A stretch of 64,000 bases of DNA. Source: Glo-17 sp964549735 (GTDB taxonomy: Bacteria; Krumholzibacteriota; Krumholzibacteriia; LZORAL124-64-63). The DNA lies in NCBI GenBank assembly GCA_964549735.1, contig CAZJWO010000002.1:32631-96630 (forward strand), written 5' to 3'. Below, piece by piece: positions 25,280 to 34,679 of this stretch; within the stretch, counting starts at the first letter, position 1, and each line of letters opens with the position of its first letter. The position numbers were made by a program, and so were the translations under genes. The notes below the pieces were generated by a model. It had not been told where the DNA came from and did not search any database. It worked only from the letters and a program-made list of their open reading frames with translations.

Positions 25280-28200
25280 CTACCGGGCGAGGATCATCTT
25301 GCGGGTCGCCGTCTGGCTGCCCGCTTGCAGGCGGGCCAGATAGGCGCCCGAGGAGACGGCGCGGCCTGCGTTGTCGCGGCCGTCCCAGACCAGCGAACGT
25401 TCGCCGGCCGGCAGATCTCCGGCGAAGAGCGAACGCACCAGCCGGCCCTGCAGGTCGAGGATGTCGACCTTCGCCTGCCCGGGCTCGGCCAGGCTGAAGG
25501 ACAAGGTCGTCAACGGATTGAACGGGTTCGGCGCGACCGAGCGCAGCGCGAAGGCGTGCGGCGTGTCGCCGACCGCGGTCTGGGGATCGACGACGGTCAA
25601 GGTCACCGGCACGACGTCCGCCGACGAATCGGCGTTGCTGACGATGACCACGTACGCGGTGTAGTCGCCGGGCGTCAGGCCCGCGCTGTCGAAGCTCAGC
25701 TCGATGATCTGGCTCTGGCCTTGCCCGAGCGCGGCGGAGTCCGGCGCGATCGCCAGCCAGTCGACCGTCTCGTAGACCCAGAACGGCGCCTCGCTCTGGC
25801 CGGTGTGGAGGCCGTCGGTGCTGCCGACGCGCAGCAGGCAGTTCTGCGACGCGGGGCCGCCCAGGACGAGCGACTGGGAGCCGTCGTTCGGCGTCGACGC
25901 GAGCAGGGTCTGCCAGCTGCCGCCGCCGTTGCGGCTCAGCTCGATCTTGACCTCGCTCAGCAGCGTGGCGTTCCACTGCACCAGGGTCGGCAGCTGGGCC
26001 GCCAGTACCTCTCCGCCGTTGGGCGCGATGACGCCGACCTCCGGCTGCGCGACGCCGCAGCAGTCGACGTCGGCCCAGATCAGCCAGTTGCCGGCGAAGC
26101 CGTAACCGGCGACCACGTCCTGCCAGCCGGCGCCCCACTGGTTGTAGTTGACGCAGGTCGCCGGGGAGGAGTCGACCGGGATGCCCACCGGGCCGGCGGC
26201 GTTCGTGAACTCGAAGATCAGGAAGTACTCGCTGCCCATGTCCTGGCAGGCGAAGTCGCAGGGGATCTCGATGTCGTAGTAGCCGTTGGACGGGATGCCC
26301 GAGACGGTGATCGGCGCCGAAGAAGCGAGGATGGTCCCCGGCCCTGTGCACGGTTCGCCGGCAGCGGCCAGGTGCGCGCGCACCTGCGGCGCCGAGGTCG
26401 TCTGCAGGTAGAGCACCATGTGCACGGCCCGCACGTTGAAGCCGGGGTTGCAGCCGCACGTGTAGTCCGCGGGGTCGATGCGCGTCGCGTAGGATTCGTT
26501 GCCCTCCCACCAGCTGCCGTAGTAGCCCTGGATCCCGGCCAGGTTGTTGTTGCCGAAGAGGCAGTCGCCGTCGTAGCGCATGGCGCCCTGCAGTTCAGCG
26601 GTCGACAGATCGCGGCCCAGAAGCTCGGGCAGCGTCTTGTCGACGCCGGCATGGCCGGGCTGGCCCAGCCCCGCGGCACGCTGCGCCTTGGCGACCGGCG
26701 CCTGGGTCATGACGTAGGCCGTGAAATCGAGGATCGACCCCGCCTCGCCGCTGTTGGTGACGGTCAGATAGTCCACGTCGGTCTGGTTCGGCTCCAGCGA
26801 CGGCGCGAAGGAGGCGCTGCTGAGCTGGACCGCCGGCTCGGGCTGCGGCGCGACCTTGCTGAGGGTCAGCGACCAGGTCTTGTTGTCGCCGGTGATGGCG
26901 GCGTTCGACATCACGATGCCGACGCGCTCGATCTGGGCCAGCGGCACGCTGAGCTGCACATCGGCGTCGTTGGTCGCGTTCAGGCCGACCGTCTCCAGCA
27001 GGCCGGTGCCGTCCCGCTTCTTGATGACGGCGACCAGGCCCAGCGTGGCGGTGTCGTCGCCGTCGAACTGCACGCGCAGATGGCCGGGTTCGCCGGCCGT
27101 GAAGCCGATGCAATGGAAGTTGCGGGCCGAAAGGTGGTTCATGGTGCCGCTACTGTTGTACGGATAGCTGTTGACCGTCGTCGCCGAGCTCGTGGGATAG
27201 GACGCGGCCTCGCTGTAGCCGATACCGGGGATCGACCGCGCACCGCTCGCGTAGTTCCAGGCGGCGTACTGCGGGAAGCCCTGCGCGATCGACGAGCCAT
27301 AGGCCTGCAGAATGACGTTGTAGGACACGAGGACGGCCTGGCCCGTGTTGGTGGAGCGATGGGTCCAGAAGTCGACGATGATCTGGTTGGTGAAGGTCTC
27401 GCTCATCCAGAACTGCCAGATGCAGTCATCGTAGGAGCCCGTGCCGCCCTGGTCGAGCGAGGACTGCGGATGGCTGATGCCGCTGCCGGAGCTGATGTAG
27501 TTGTAGTAGTCGTTGGTCGCGTCGAAGACGATGTCCTCCATCCAGGTGGCGTCGACCTCGACCCAGCCGCCCTCGCTCCACAGCGAGGTGGCGCGCTGGG
27601 AGGCGTGCTTGAACTCGTGCGCGCAGGTGACCTTGGCCGCGCCGAGCTGGTTGCCGTCGGGATCGGTGTTCGGCGGGAAGCCGATGAAGTTCCGGTGCAG
27701 CACGATGCGGGTCCGCGTACCGGTCACCACGGTGGTGTAGCCGTAAGCCGACATGTTCTCGAAGGAGATCTCGTAGTACGGGTTCAGCGGCGGCGCGGTG
27801 AACCCCATGTTGGTGATCTCCACCAGCCAGGAATAATCGAGGTACTCGGCGCACCGCTCGACGAAGTCCGGAATTCCATTGGCCGGATTGACATCCGTCG
27901 TCGGCACGGCGTGGGTGCCGGTCGTCTCGTACGTGAGCCGGAACCTGCCGGACGGGCTGATGTAGGTCGCCCTGCTCTCGCCGAGTTTCGGCGCCAGGTA
28001 GAGCTCGATGGTCTCGATGGTCCGCCGGTCGAGGTCGGCGCGGTCGCCTTCGAACGCGGCGATGAGCCCGGTTGCCGATTTGATCGGTGTCACGTCGTCG
28101 GGCCGGAATTCCGCCGGCAGATTATCGATGTCGAAGACGTAATAGAACTTGTAGAGCAGCGCCTGCTCGGCATCGATCTTGCCCTCGGCCAGGGCCTCTT

Positions 28201-28291
28201 CGATGCGCGAGAACTGCGGCGTCGATGCGTGGGCGACGGCCGCGAAGAGCAGCAGAGCTGCGGCGACGGCCAGCATGAACGAACGGAACAT
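25280..28291 (-). CDS. Secreted MXAN_6640-like putative zinc metalloprotease with FlgD-like C-terminus
   Basis: A 1003-residue exported protein. A signal peptide (about 1-22) is followed by a catalytic-like region: HEFKH (225-229) is the HExxH-type zinc motif, followed by SLWSEGGWVEVDATWMEDIVFDATNDYYNYI, whose conserved acidic residues could supply the third ligand. This arrangement resembles the MXAN_6640 family of putative metalloproteases. The middle contains DNRLRE/PPC-like beta domains (about 440-800), a Cys-rich segment (CGCNPGF, CDFACQD) and an Ig-like repeat. The end (VAPNPFNPLTTLSFSLA to RKMILAR) is the FlgD-like sorting domain. ATG 28291 has AGGAGG 6 nt upstream and gives the signal peptide. 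It is the first of three same-strand exported giants, which may be coexpressed. Confidence 0.8.
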   Translation of the reverse strand: MFRSFMLAVAAALLLFAAVAHASTPQFSRIEEALAEGKIDAEQALLYKFYYVFDIDNLPAEFRPDDVTPIKSATGLIAAFEGDRADLDRRTIETIELYLAPKLGESRATYISPSGRFRLTYETTGTHAVPTTDVNPANGIPDFVERCAEYLDYSWLVEITNMGFTAPPLNPYYEISFENMSAYGYTTVVTGTRTRIVLHRNFIGFPPNTDPDGNQLGAAKVTCAHEFKHASQRATSLWSEGGWVEVDATWMEDIVFDATNDYYNYISSGSGISHPQSSLDQGGTGSYDDCIWQFWMSETFTNQIIVDFWTHRSTNTGQAVLVSYNVILQAYGSSIAQGFPQYAAWNYASGARSIPGIGYSEAASYPTSSATTVNSYPYNSSGTMNHLSARNFHCIGFTAGEPGHLRVQFDGDDTATLGLVAVIKKRDGTGLLETVGLNATNDADVQLSVPLAQIERVGIVMSNAAITGDNKTWSLTLSKVAPQPEPAVQLSSASFAPSLEPNQTDVDYLTVTNSGEAGSILDFTAYVMTQAPVAKAQRAAGLGQPGHAGVDKTLPELLGRDLSTAELQGAMRYDGDCLFGNNNLAGIQGYYGSWWEGNESYATRIDPADYTCGCNPGFNVRAVHMVLYLQTTSAPQVRAHLAAAGEPCTGPGTILASSAPITVSGIPSNGYYDIEIPCDFACQDMGSEYFLIFEFTNAAGPVGIPVDSSPATCVNYNQWGAGWQDVVAGYGFAGNWLIWADVDCCGVAQPEVGVIAPNGGEVLAAQLPTLVQWNATLLSEVKIELSRNGGGSWQTLLASTPNDGSQSLVLGGPASQNCLLRVGSTDGLHTGQSEAPFWVYETVDWLAIAPDSAALGQGQSQIIELSFDSAGLTPGDYTAYVVIVSNADSSADVVPVTLTVVDPQTAVGDTPHAFALRSVAPNPFNPLTTLSFSLAEPGQAKVDILDLQGRLVRSLFAGDLPAGERSLVWDGRDNAGRAVSSGAYLARLQAGSQTATRKMILAR

Positions 28292-28485
28292 GAGATCCTC
28301 CTGAAGTTGGAAACCGGTCGCGGAGCCTCGACGAGCAACGGAACCGGGCCCCGGACCGACCCGCGGCGTTACGACGAGCCTCACTAAGATACCACGTTTT
28401 TCTTTCAAATTTATCACAAACCTACCCAAAAAGACGCGATGTCACGCCTTAATCGATATTGAATATCATCAGACGGGTGGATTCG

Positions 28486-29463
28486 CTATTCCGAATACAG
28501 CTCGATCGATCCCCCCGCGGCAGCGGACCGGTAGCAGCCGTCGACGATCTCCAGCGTGCGCAGGCCATCGACGGCCGTGACCGGCACGGCGGCGCGGCCG
28601 AGCACGGCGTCGCGCCAGGCGGCCAGGACCCCGGGCAGCGTCGGCGCCGCGCCGTCGTACTCCTCGCGAACTTCCTCGCGCCCCCGTCGCCAGACCAGGC
28701 TGGCGCCGAGGTAGTCGACCGCCAGCTGCCCTCGCTCGCCCACCGCCTCGAGCCAGCAGGCACGGCTCTGGGTGTACTTGCTGACCTCCAGGCTGACCCA
28801 GCAGCCGTCGTCGAGCTCGGCGCTGGCCAGGAAGAGGTCCTCGACCACCGGATTGAGCACCCGCCGCTGCCGCGAGTCGATGCGGGCGAACTCGCGGCCG
28901 GTCAGCCAACGCGCGAGATCGAAGATGTGGACCCCGGTCAGGAGCACCGAGCCGCCGACGGTCTCGGCGATCGCGCGTTGCCAGGCGAGCGTGGTCGGCT
29001 GCAACCGTTGCGCGAGACGCACGAGGTGCACCCGGCCCAGCTCGCTCCACAGCGCGCGGGCGCGTTGCAGGGCGGGATGCCAGCGCAAGGTCTGGGCGAC
29101 CATCAGGCTCGGCGCCGACGGCCTCGCCGCCAGGTCCGCCAGCTCGCGCGCTTCGGCCAGGGTGCCGGTCATGGGCTTCTCCACCAGGACCGGTTTGCCT
29201 GCGGCCAGCGCCCGCGCCGCCAGTGGGAAGTGCGTGCTCGGCGGCGTGGCGATGATGACCGCGGCGATGCGGCGATCGGCGAGGAGATCGTCCGCCCGCC
29301 CGATCCAGCGGATGTCCAGCTCGGCCGCCAGGCGGCGGCCGGCTACTTCGTCGCGGCGGCACAGCGCGACGGCCCGCAGTCCGGGGACGTCCCCGCGCGC
29401 GATATGCCGCAGGTAGCGGGCGCCGTGCGTGCCGGCGCCGATGACTCCGACGTCGATGGTCAT
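28486..29463 (-). CDS. Gfo/Idh/MocA-family oxidoreductase
   Basis: A 325-residue NAD(P)-dependent sugar or cyclitol dehydrogenase-type enzyme. The N-terminal Rossmann domain has GAGTHG (9-14), TPPSTHFPLAARAL (73-86) and the family hallmark EKP with the cofactor-site lysine (Glu95-Lys96-Pro97). The C-terminal alpha/beta domain includes GGSVLLTGVHIFDLARWLTG, where the His is the usual catalytic residue. ATG 29463 begins directly with the strand MTIDVGVIGAG. It is transcribed alone; the nearest sugar gene is absent, so the substrate is unknown. The 28292-28485 spacer downstream, in front of the metalloprotease, is AT-rich and holds no gene. Confidence 0.9.
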   Translation of the reverse strand: MTIDVGVIGAGTHGARYLRHIARGDVPGLRAVALCRRDEVAGRRLAAELDIRWIGRADDLLADRRIAAVIIATPPSTHFPLAARALAAGKPVLVEKPMTGTLAEARELADLAARPSAPSLMVAQTLRWHPALQRARALWSELGRVHLVRLAQRLQPTTLAWQRAIAETVGGSVLLTGVHIFDLARWLTGREFARIDSRQRRVLNPVVEDLFLASAELDDGCWVSLEVSKYTQSRACWLEAVGERGQLAVDYLGASLVWRRGREEVREEYDGAAPTLPGVLAAWRDAVLGRAAVPVTAVDGLRTLEIVDGCYRSAAAGGSIELYSE

Positions 29464-29637
29464 GGCGACAGGTCCGCTCCCGAGCGACGGGACTGCGGCC
29501 GGGAACACTCTCCGGCTTGCCCGCGGCCCTCGCTTGCTTGTAACCTGTCCGGGGCGGCCGGTCAACCAGCACCGAGGACGGCCGCGCCGGACGCGGGCCG
29601 TTCGCTCGCCGACAACTCCGAGCCCAGGAGTACCGCC

Positions 29638-30219
29638 ATGCCCGTCAAAGTGCTCGCGCTCGCCGGATCGTCCCGCCGAGGCTCTTTCAACCAGCGCGTC
29701 CTGCGCATCGGGATGCGCGCGGCCGAAGGCGCCGGTGCCGACGTCGCGTTCATCGACCTCAAGGACCTGCAGCTGCCGCTCATGGACCAGGACCTCGAGG
29801 CCGCGCAGGGCCTGCCGGCGGGCGCCCAGCGCTTGAAGGAGGCCCTCGCGGCGGCCGACGCCCTGCTCGTCGCCACGCCGGAATACAATGCGAGCTACCC
29901 GCCGCTGCTCAAGAACGCGCTGGACTGGGCGTCGCGCCGATCCGGCGACGAGAAGCCCCTGGTCGCCTTCGCGGGCAAGACGGCGGGCCTGCTCGCGGCC
30001 TCGCCGGGCGTCCATGGCGGCATGCGAGCGCTGCTGGTGCTGCGCTCCCTGCTGCAGAACCTGCAAGTCCTGGTGCTGCCGGCGATGGCGGCGACGCCCG
30101 CCGTGAAGAACGAGAGCTTCGACGCCGCCGGCGATCTGCGCGACGCCGCCGCGCAGCAACGCATCGAGACCGTCGCGCGCGACCTGGTCGCCCTGACCGC
30201 GCGGCTGCATGGCCGCTGA
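29638..30219 (+). CDS. NAD(P)H-dependent FMN reductase
   Basis: A 193-residue flavodoxin-fold flavoprotein of the NADPH-dependent FMN reductase/azoreductase family. The phosphate-binding loop is GSSRRGSFNQRVL (10-22), and the flavin-site motif TPEYNASYPPLLKNALDW is at about 80-97. These enzymes reduce free flavin, quinones, azo compounds or metals in the cytosol. ATG 29638 has AGGAG at 8 nt. The RidA gene follows 22 bp downstream on the same strand, a likely operon. No convincing promoter was found in 29464-29637. Confidence 0.92.
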   Translation: MPVKVLALAGSSRRGSFNQRVLRIGMRAAEGAGADVAFIDLKDLQLPLMDQDLEAAQGLPAGAQRLKEALAAADALLVATPEYNASYPPLLKNALDWASRRSGDEKPLVAFAGKTAGLLAASPGVHGGMRALLVLRSLLQNLQVLVLPAMAATPAVKNESFDAAGDLRDAAAQQRIETVARDLVALTARLHGR

Positions 30220-30241
30220 CATCGCGAACCGAGGAGGCAAC

Positions 30242-30622
30242 ATGTCCCGCAAGATCATCGCGACCGACAAGGCGCCGGGCGCCATCGGGCCCTACAACCA
30301 GGCGGTCGCCGCCGGCGGCTTCCTGTTCACGGCCGGGCAGATCCCCATGGACCCGGTCACGCTGCAGATCGTGGGCGCGACCGCGGCCGAACAGGCGCGG
30401 CAGGCGTTGCGCAACGCCCAGGCGGTCGTCGAGGCCGGCGGCATGGCGCTGGCCGATGTCGTCAAGGTGACGGTGTTCATCCGCGACATGAAAGAGTTCG
30501 CGGCCATCAACGAGGTCTACGCGCAGTTCTTCCCCGCGGACCAGCCCGCCCGCTCGGTCGTCGAGGTCTCGCGCCTGCCGAAGGACGTGCTGGTCGAGGT
30601 CGAGATGGTCGCGCACCGCTAG
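30242..30622 (+). CDS. ridA: RidA-family enamine/imine deaminase
   Basis: A 126-residue YjgF/YER057c/UK114 protein. RidA hydrolyses reactive 2-aminoacrylate-type enamines released by PLP enzymes and so protects them. The family signatures are present: KAPGAIGPYNQAV near the N-terminus, LFTAGQIPMDP (about 28-38), and the C-terminal PARSVVEVSRLPKDVLVEVEMVA with the catalytic arginine that binds the substrate carboxylate. Length matches the family's trimer subunit. GAGGAGGC lies upstream of ATG 30242. Confidence 0.95.
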   Translation: MSRKIIATDKAPGAIGPYNQAVAAGGFLFTAGQIPMDPVTLQIVGATAAEQARQALRNAQAVVEAGGMALADVVKVTVFIRDMKEFAAINEVYAQFFPADQPARSVVEVSRLPKDVLVEVEMVAHR

Positions 30623-30825
30623 CCCGGATCGATCAGGAGGGGCCGCGGCGGGGAACGGGGAACGGACTTGATCTCCGGTGTTCTCCGTGCCATCTTCCGT
30701 CTGACAACGCGATAACAGGTCCGAAATTCTCCGAGCCCTGATCCCTACGGGCGCCCGCCTAGGGGACTGGGCCGACAGGGTCGTGCTGGAAACGGCACGG
30801 CCTCCCGCGGGAAAGGAGAAAGGCC

Positions 30826-31677
30826 ATGCCGCGCGCCGGCGTCATCCCCTTCGCCTATCTGACTCCGATCGTCCTCTCGGCGCTGCTGCTGGCCGCCTGC
30901 GGTTCAGAGGACGATCCCGCCGCTCCGATCGACCGCGGCGAGTACGTCCTCGTGCATCACGACGGTGATTCCCTGCGGGTGTACCTGGACGAACTGCCCA
31001 GCGTGCAGATCGACGGCCAGGATGTCATCTATCTCGACGATTTCGTCAGCCAGGACCTGCTGCCGCCGTATCAGGCCGCCGCAATCCGGCACGACACGCG
31101 CGCTCTCTACGCCTACGAGATCGAGGGCGCCGACGGGTTCTCGGCCCATGGCAGGCGCGGCTATCCGAACAACACCTGGGACCAGATGCCTCTCGGATAC
31201 CTCGTCAAGTCGACCCGGCGCGCCATCTTCCCCGACGAGGCGATCGATCTGCCGGGCGCCTACAACGTCAAGGATGTGCGCCATGTGCGCGTCTGGCGCA
31301 AGTTCGACGTCGAGATCGCAGCCGCCGACACGACCGTGTTCTACGAGTTGCGCCGCCTGGAGGATCGGACCGCCGACATCGCCTTTCCGCCGGTGGGCGA
31401 CGAACAGCACGCACAGGTCCTCGCCGCGATCCCCCTGGCCGCCTTCATCGAGCGTCTGGTGGCCGACGAGCGGCTCGACGATCCGTCCGGGCACGCCTAC
31501 CGCCTGACGGCCATCGACGGCGCCGTGACCCCGGGTCTTCTGGACTGGCAGCAGATCCAGACGGGCTACTGGCTGGTCGCGACGTCGCGCACGCGATTCA
31601 CGGGTCCCGGACTGCTGGAACCGGGCTATCGGCTGACCCATCTGCGACGGATATCGGTCGAGGCCTCCGCCCCATGA
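30826..31677 (+). CDS. Lipoprotein of unknown function paired with a TonB receptor
   Basis: A 283-residue protein with a lipoprotein signal (lipobox LAAC, Cys25). The mature part contains a compact domain with VQIDGQDVIYLDDFVSQDLLPPY and YAYEIEGADGFSAHGRRGYPNNTWDQM; Asp and aromatic residues dominate, and apart from the lipid-anchor Cys25 it has no cysteines. I do not recognise a named family; the pattern of a short input motif followed by a domain commented on in the gene at 34680 raises a distant sulfite-oxidase-fold resemblance, which I cannot confirm. AAGGAG precedes the ATG. It overlaps the TonB-receptor gene as ATGA, so it is probably the receptor's surface or periplasmic partner. The 30623-30825 leader contains a small hairpin near 30782 but nothing I can name. 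Confidence 0.6.
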   Translation: MPRAGVIPFAYLTPIVLSALLLAACGSEDDPAAPIDRGEYVLVHHDGDSLRVYLDELPSVQIDGQDVIYLDDFVSQDLLPPYQAAAIRHDTRALYAYEIEGADGFSAHGRRGYPNNTWDQMPLGYLVKSTRRAIFPDEAIDLPGAYNVKDVRHVRVWRKFDVEIAAADTTVFYELRRLEDRTADIAFPPVGDEQHAQVLAAIPLAAFIERLVADERLDDPSGHAYRLTAIDGAVTPGLLDWQQIQTGYWLVATSRTRFTGPGLLEPGYRLTHLRRISVEASAP

Positions 31678-33620
31678 GCCGGCGTGATCCCAGCCGGCTC
31701 GTCCTGGCGATCGCCCTGTTCGTGGCGGGGCCGCCGACCGCGGCCTCCGCGCGCGCGGAGGCCGGCGGGGCGACCGCCGCGCCGGACTCGCTGCAAGCAC
31801 CTTACCGACTCGAGGAAGTGGTCGTCTACGGCGAGACGCCGGCCGGGCCGGGGATGATCACGAATCTCCGCGGCGCCGAGCTCCTGGATCGCGGCGGGGG
31901 CGATGTCGCGCACCTCCTGCGTCTTGACCCCGGGCTGGCGGTGTCGGCCGGGGGCAAGGCGGAGACCGAGACCCGCCTGCGCGGCATGCCGGCGCGCGCC
32001 ACCCTGATCCTGGTCGACGGCCGGCCCGTCAACCCCGGCTACTACGGCAAGGTCGACCTGACCATGTTCTCCTCGTCGGGCCTGGCGGCCGTGCAGGTCG
32101 TCAAGGGCCCGGCTTCGGCCGCATACGGCCCCAACGCCATGGGCGGGGTCGTCAACATCATCACCCGCAGCGGCTTCGACGCGCCAGGCACCGCCTTCAG
32201 CACGCGCCTGGGAGAAGACGGGCTGCGGCGGCTGTCGCTCAGCCATGCGCAACGGCGCGGATCGCTCGCTATTTCGGTCCACGGCTACGAGCAGCACAGC
32301 GACGGCTTCCGACTGAGCGGCGACTTCTCCCCGACTTCGGTCGAAGACGGCGGCCTGCGGGCCAACAGCGGCTACCGCAAAGCGGGCGGCGGCGTGAAGG
32401 CCGGTTTCGAGCGCGGCGACCGTGACATCTACACCGTGACGTTCGACTACCACTGGTCGCGGCGACAGATCCCGGCGACCATCTACGCCTGGGAATCCCC
32501 CACGTGGCGGGATTTTCCGGTCTGGAAGCGCTACGGCGCCTCCCTGAACAACCAGCGGCGCTTCGGTCCCGGGCTCGAGCTGGTGACGGTGCTCTACGCC
32601 GACGGGCAGCATGACCGTCTCATCGACTACCAGAGCCGCGACCTCGCCGACGACGCGGTCAACTTCGATTCGCTCCTCAAGAACCGCGCCGTGGGAGGTT
32701 CGGTGAACCTGAGCGGCTGGGCCGGCGCGCGGCACCGCTTCCGGATGGGCCTCATCTACAGGCATGACTTCCTGGACAAGCAGCCCGACACGGACGCCGC
32801 CTGGGAACGCCACGCGCTCGGCACGGGTTCGCTGTTCCTGGAAGACCGCTACGACGTCGCCGACGCGGTCGCCTTGCTGGGCAGCCTCCAGACCTCCTGG
32901 CATGCCACCGATCGGCATGATGCGAAGCGCCTGGCGGCCAGCCCGGCGCTGTCCGTGCACTGGACGCCGCGGCGCGACACGGCGTTGCGCGCCGCGTATG
33001 GCCGGGCGACGCGCTACCCGACCCTGCACGCGCTATACAGCCAGACGTCGGGCAACCCGGACCTCCGTCCCGAAACCGCCGCCAAGTATGAAGTCGGCCT
33101 GGAACGCCGCTTCTGGAGCGGCACGCAGCGGAGCTTGTCCGCCGAGGTCGCCTGGTTCCGCAGCGACCTCGCCGACCTCATCGATCGCCCCGCGCGCTCG
33201 CAGCAGTTCCGCAACGTGGCCTCGGCGCGGCTCGGCGGCCTCGAGACTGCGGTCCGTGCGCGCCTGGCGACCCATCTGCAGGCTGACGTCGGCTACATGT
33301 GGATCGACCGCGGCGCGACGTCGGCCGAAATGCTGCGCGAACTGGCGCCGCATCGCTTCAGCGTGGGTCTGACCGCCGATACGCCTTTCGGCACGCGGCT
33401 GCGCTATGACGTCACGGCGCAGGACGAGCGGACCACGTACGTTCCGGATCGGCGGCACGCGGCCTACCGCCTGCACAGCGTGACGATCCGGCAGTCGCTC
33501 AGCCGCGGCCTCGTGCTGCACTTCGAGGTATTCAACCTCACCGACGTCGATTTCGAGGAAGAGCTCGGGTATCCCGCGCCCGGCCGCACGATCGCTTTCG
33601 GCCTCGATTGGTGGAGATGA
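31674..33620 (+). CDS. TonB-dependent outer-membrane receptor (cobalamin/siderophore class)
   Basis: A 648-residue outer-membrane transporter. A signal peptide (about 1-29) is followed by a TonB-box-like segment (LEEVVVYGE), a plug domain (about 55-170) with RGMPARATLILVDGRPVNPGYYGKVDL and VQVVKGPASAAYGPNAMGGVVNIITR, then a 22-strand-type barrel. It closes with FGLDWWR, ending in an aromatic-rich strand as barrel proteins do. The short length is closest to BtuB/ViuA-like receptors. Its substrate is unknown; no riboswitch or Fur box was recognised upstream. It overlaps the preceding lipoprotein gene by 4 bp and is followed by a surface protein and a molybdopterin-fold protein on the same strand. 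Confidence 0.92.
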   Translation: MSRRDPSRLVLAIALFVAGPPTAASARAEAGGATAAPDSLQAPYRLEEVVVYGETPAGPGMITNLRGAELLDRGGGDVAHLLRLDPGLAVSAGGKAETETRLRGMPARATLILVDGRPVNPGYYGKVDLTMFSSSGLAAVQVVKGPASAAYGPNAMGGVVNIITRSGFDAPGTAFSTRLGEDGLRRLSLSHAQRRGSLAISVHGYEQHSDGFRLSGDFSPTSVEDGGLRANSGYRKAGGGVKAGFERGDRDIYTVTFDYHWSRRQIPATIYAWESPTWRDFPVWKRYGASLNNQRRFGPGLELVTVLYADGQHDRLIDYQSRDLADDAVNFDSLLKNRAVGGSVNLSGWAGARHRFRMGLIYRHDFLDKQPDTDAAWERHALGTGSLFLEDRYDVADAVALLGSLQTSWHATDRHDAKRLAASPALSVHWTPRRDTALRAAYGRATRYPTLHALYSQTSGNPDLRPETAAKYEVGLERRFWSGTQRSLSAEVAWFRSDLADLIDRPARSQQFRNVASARLGGLETAVRARLATHLQADVGYMWIDRGATSAEMLRELAPHRFSVGLTADTPFGTRLRYDVTAQDERTTYVPDRRHAAYRLHSVTIRQSLSRGLVLHFEVFNLTDVDFEEELGYPAPGRTIAFGLDWWR

Positions 33621-33703
33621 TGCGGTCGCAACGATCCGATAGTCCCGTCGAACAACTGGCCTCATGCGCACGCATGGCCGGCCGCCAATAGAAGGAGAAT
33701 CCG

Positions 33704-34636
33704 ATGAATGGCTCGCTACGATCCGGCAAGGCGACGACGATGCTAACGGTGCTCGTCTTCGCGGCCCTCTCGCTCGGCACGCAGGCCCTGGCCGAGACCT
33801 ACCTCTGCCCCGTCATCAACGACGTCTACATCGACCAGGGCCGCCCGGACGACACCCAGGGCCACCGCACGCGGGTCCTCGTGTCGTGGCACAGCACGAA
33901 CCTGGCGGCCCGCGGCCTCTGGCGATTCGACATCCCGCCGGCGATCGCCGCGGCGCAGATCGTCAGCGCCGTCATGCACGTCTCGCGCAACTCGACCGGC
34001 GGCGCCGGGACGGCGATCGACGTCGACGTCTTCGCGTTGAACGCCCCCTTCGACGAGGCGACCGACACCTGGAACTCCCTGGCCGGCGGCAGCTTCGACA
34101 CGAGCGTGGTCGCCAGCGGGACCCTGCCCGCCTGGGCGTGCCCGCCTCCCTGCACCGCCGCGATCGACCTGACCAGCCTGCTGCAGGGCAACCTGGACAA
34201 GGTGCGCGACCACGGCATCCTGATGATGGTCCAGGACGAGGGCACCGGCGCGAACCGCAACCAGAACTTCGCCACCAAGGAGGACGTCCCGCCGTCGACG
34301 GGCGCCTACCTGGAGATCGTCGTCGCGAGCGAAGCGGATGCCGCGCCGTCCGCGCCGCTGGCGACCCTCTACCCGAACGCCCCCAACCCGTTCAATCCGC
34401 GCACGACCATCGCCTTCACGGTCGTCTCGCCGCAAGCCGTCGACTTGCGGATCTGCGATCTGGCGGGGCGCGTGGTGCGCGTATTGCGGCGAGAGAACGT
34501 CGCGGCGGGCCGGCATGAAGTCACCTGGGACGGCACGAACGCTGCGGGACTCGCCGCTCCGTCCGGAGCATATCTCGTGATTCTGACCCCGGACGCCGGC
34601 GAGCGCCGCGTCGTGAAGGCGACGTTGAGCCGCTAG
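33704..34636 (+). CDS. Secreted DNRLRE-like protein with FlgD-like C-terminus
   Basis: A 310-residue exported protein. A signal peptide (about 1-30) precedes a DNRLRE-type beta domain (about 33-215) with the typical VYIDQGRPDDTQGHRTRVLVSWHSTNLAARGLWRFDIP and the later TWNSLAGGSFDTSV and ALDLTSLLQGN-like strands; such domains occur in surface and carbohydrate-active proteins. The C-terminus (LYPNAPNPFNPRTTIAFTV to VKATLSR) is the FlgD-like sorting domain. AAGGAG precedes ATG 33704. It lies 83 bp after the TonB receptor and may be a surface component of the same system. Confidence 0.82.
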   Translation: MNGSLRSGKATTMLTVLVFAALSLGTQALAETYLCPVINDVYIDQGRPDDTQGHRTRVLVSWHSTNLAARGLWRFDIPPAIAAAQIVSAVMHVSRNSTGGAGTAIDVDVFALNAPFDEATDTWNSLAGGSFDTSVVASGTLPAWACPPPCTAAIDLTSLLQGNLDKVRDHGILMMVQDEGTGANRNQNFATKEDVPPSTGAYLEIVVASEADAAPSAPLATLYPNAPNPFNPRTTIAFTVVSPQAVDLRICDLAGRVVRVLRRENVAAGRHEVTWDGTNAAGLAAPSGAYLVILTPDAGERRVVKATLSR

Positions 34637-34679
34637 ACCGCGTTCGCCGCCGTGATCTCCAGCATGAAGGCGGAGCAAT

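Noticed and set aside
30640..30825. Possible cobalamin or other riboswitch ahead of the lipoprotein/TonB operon
   Set aside because: There is a hairpin near 30782, but no B12-box or other conserved riboswitch core could be matched.
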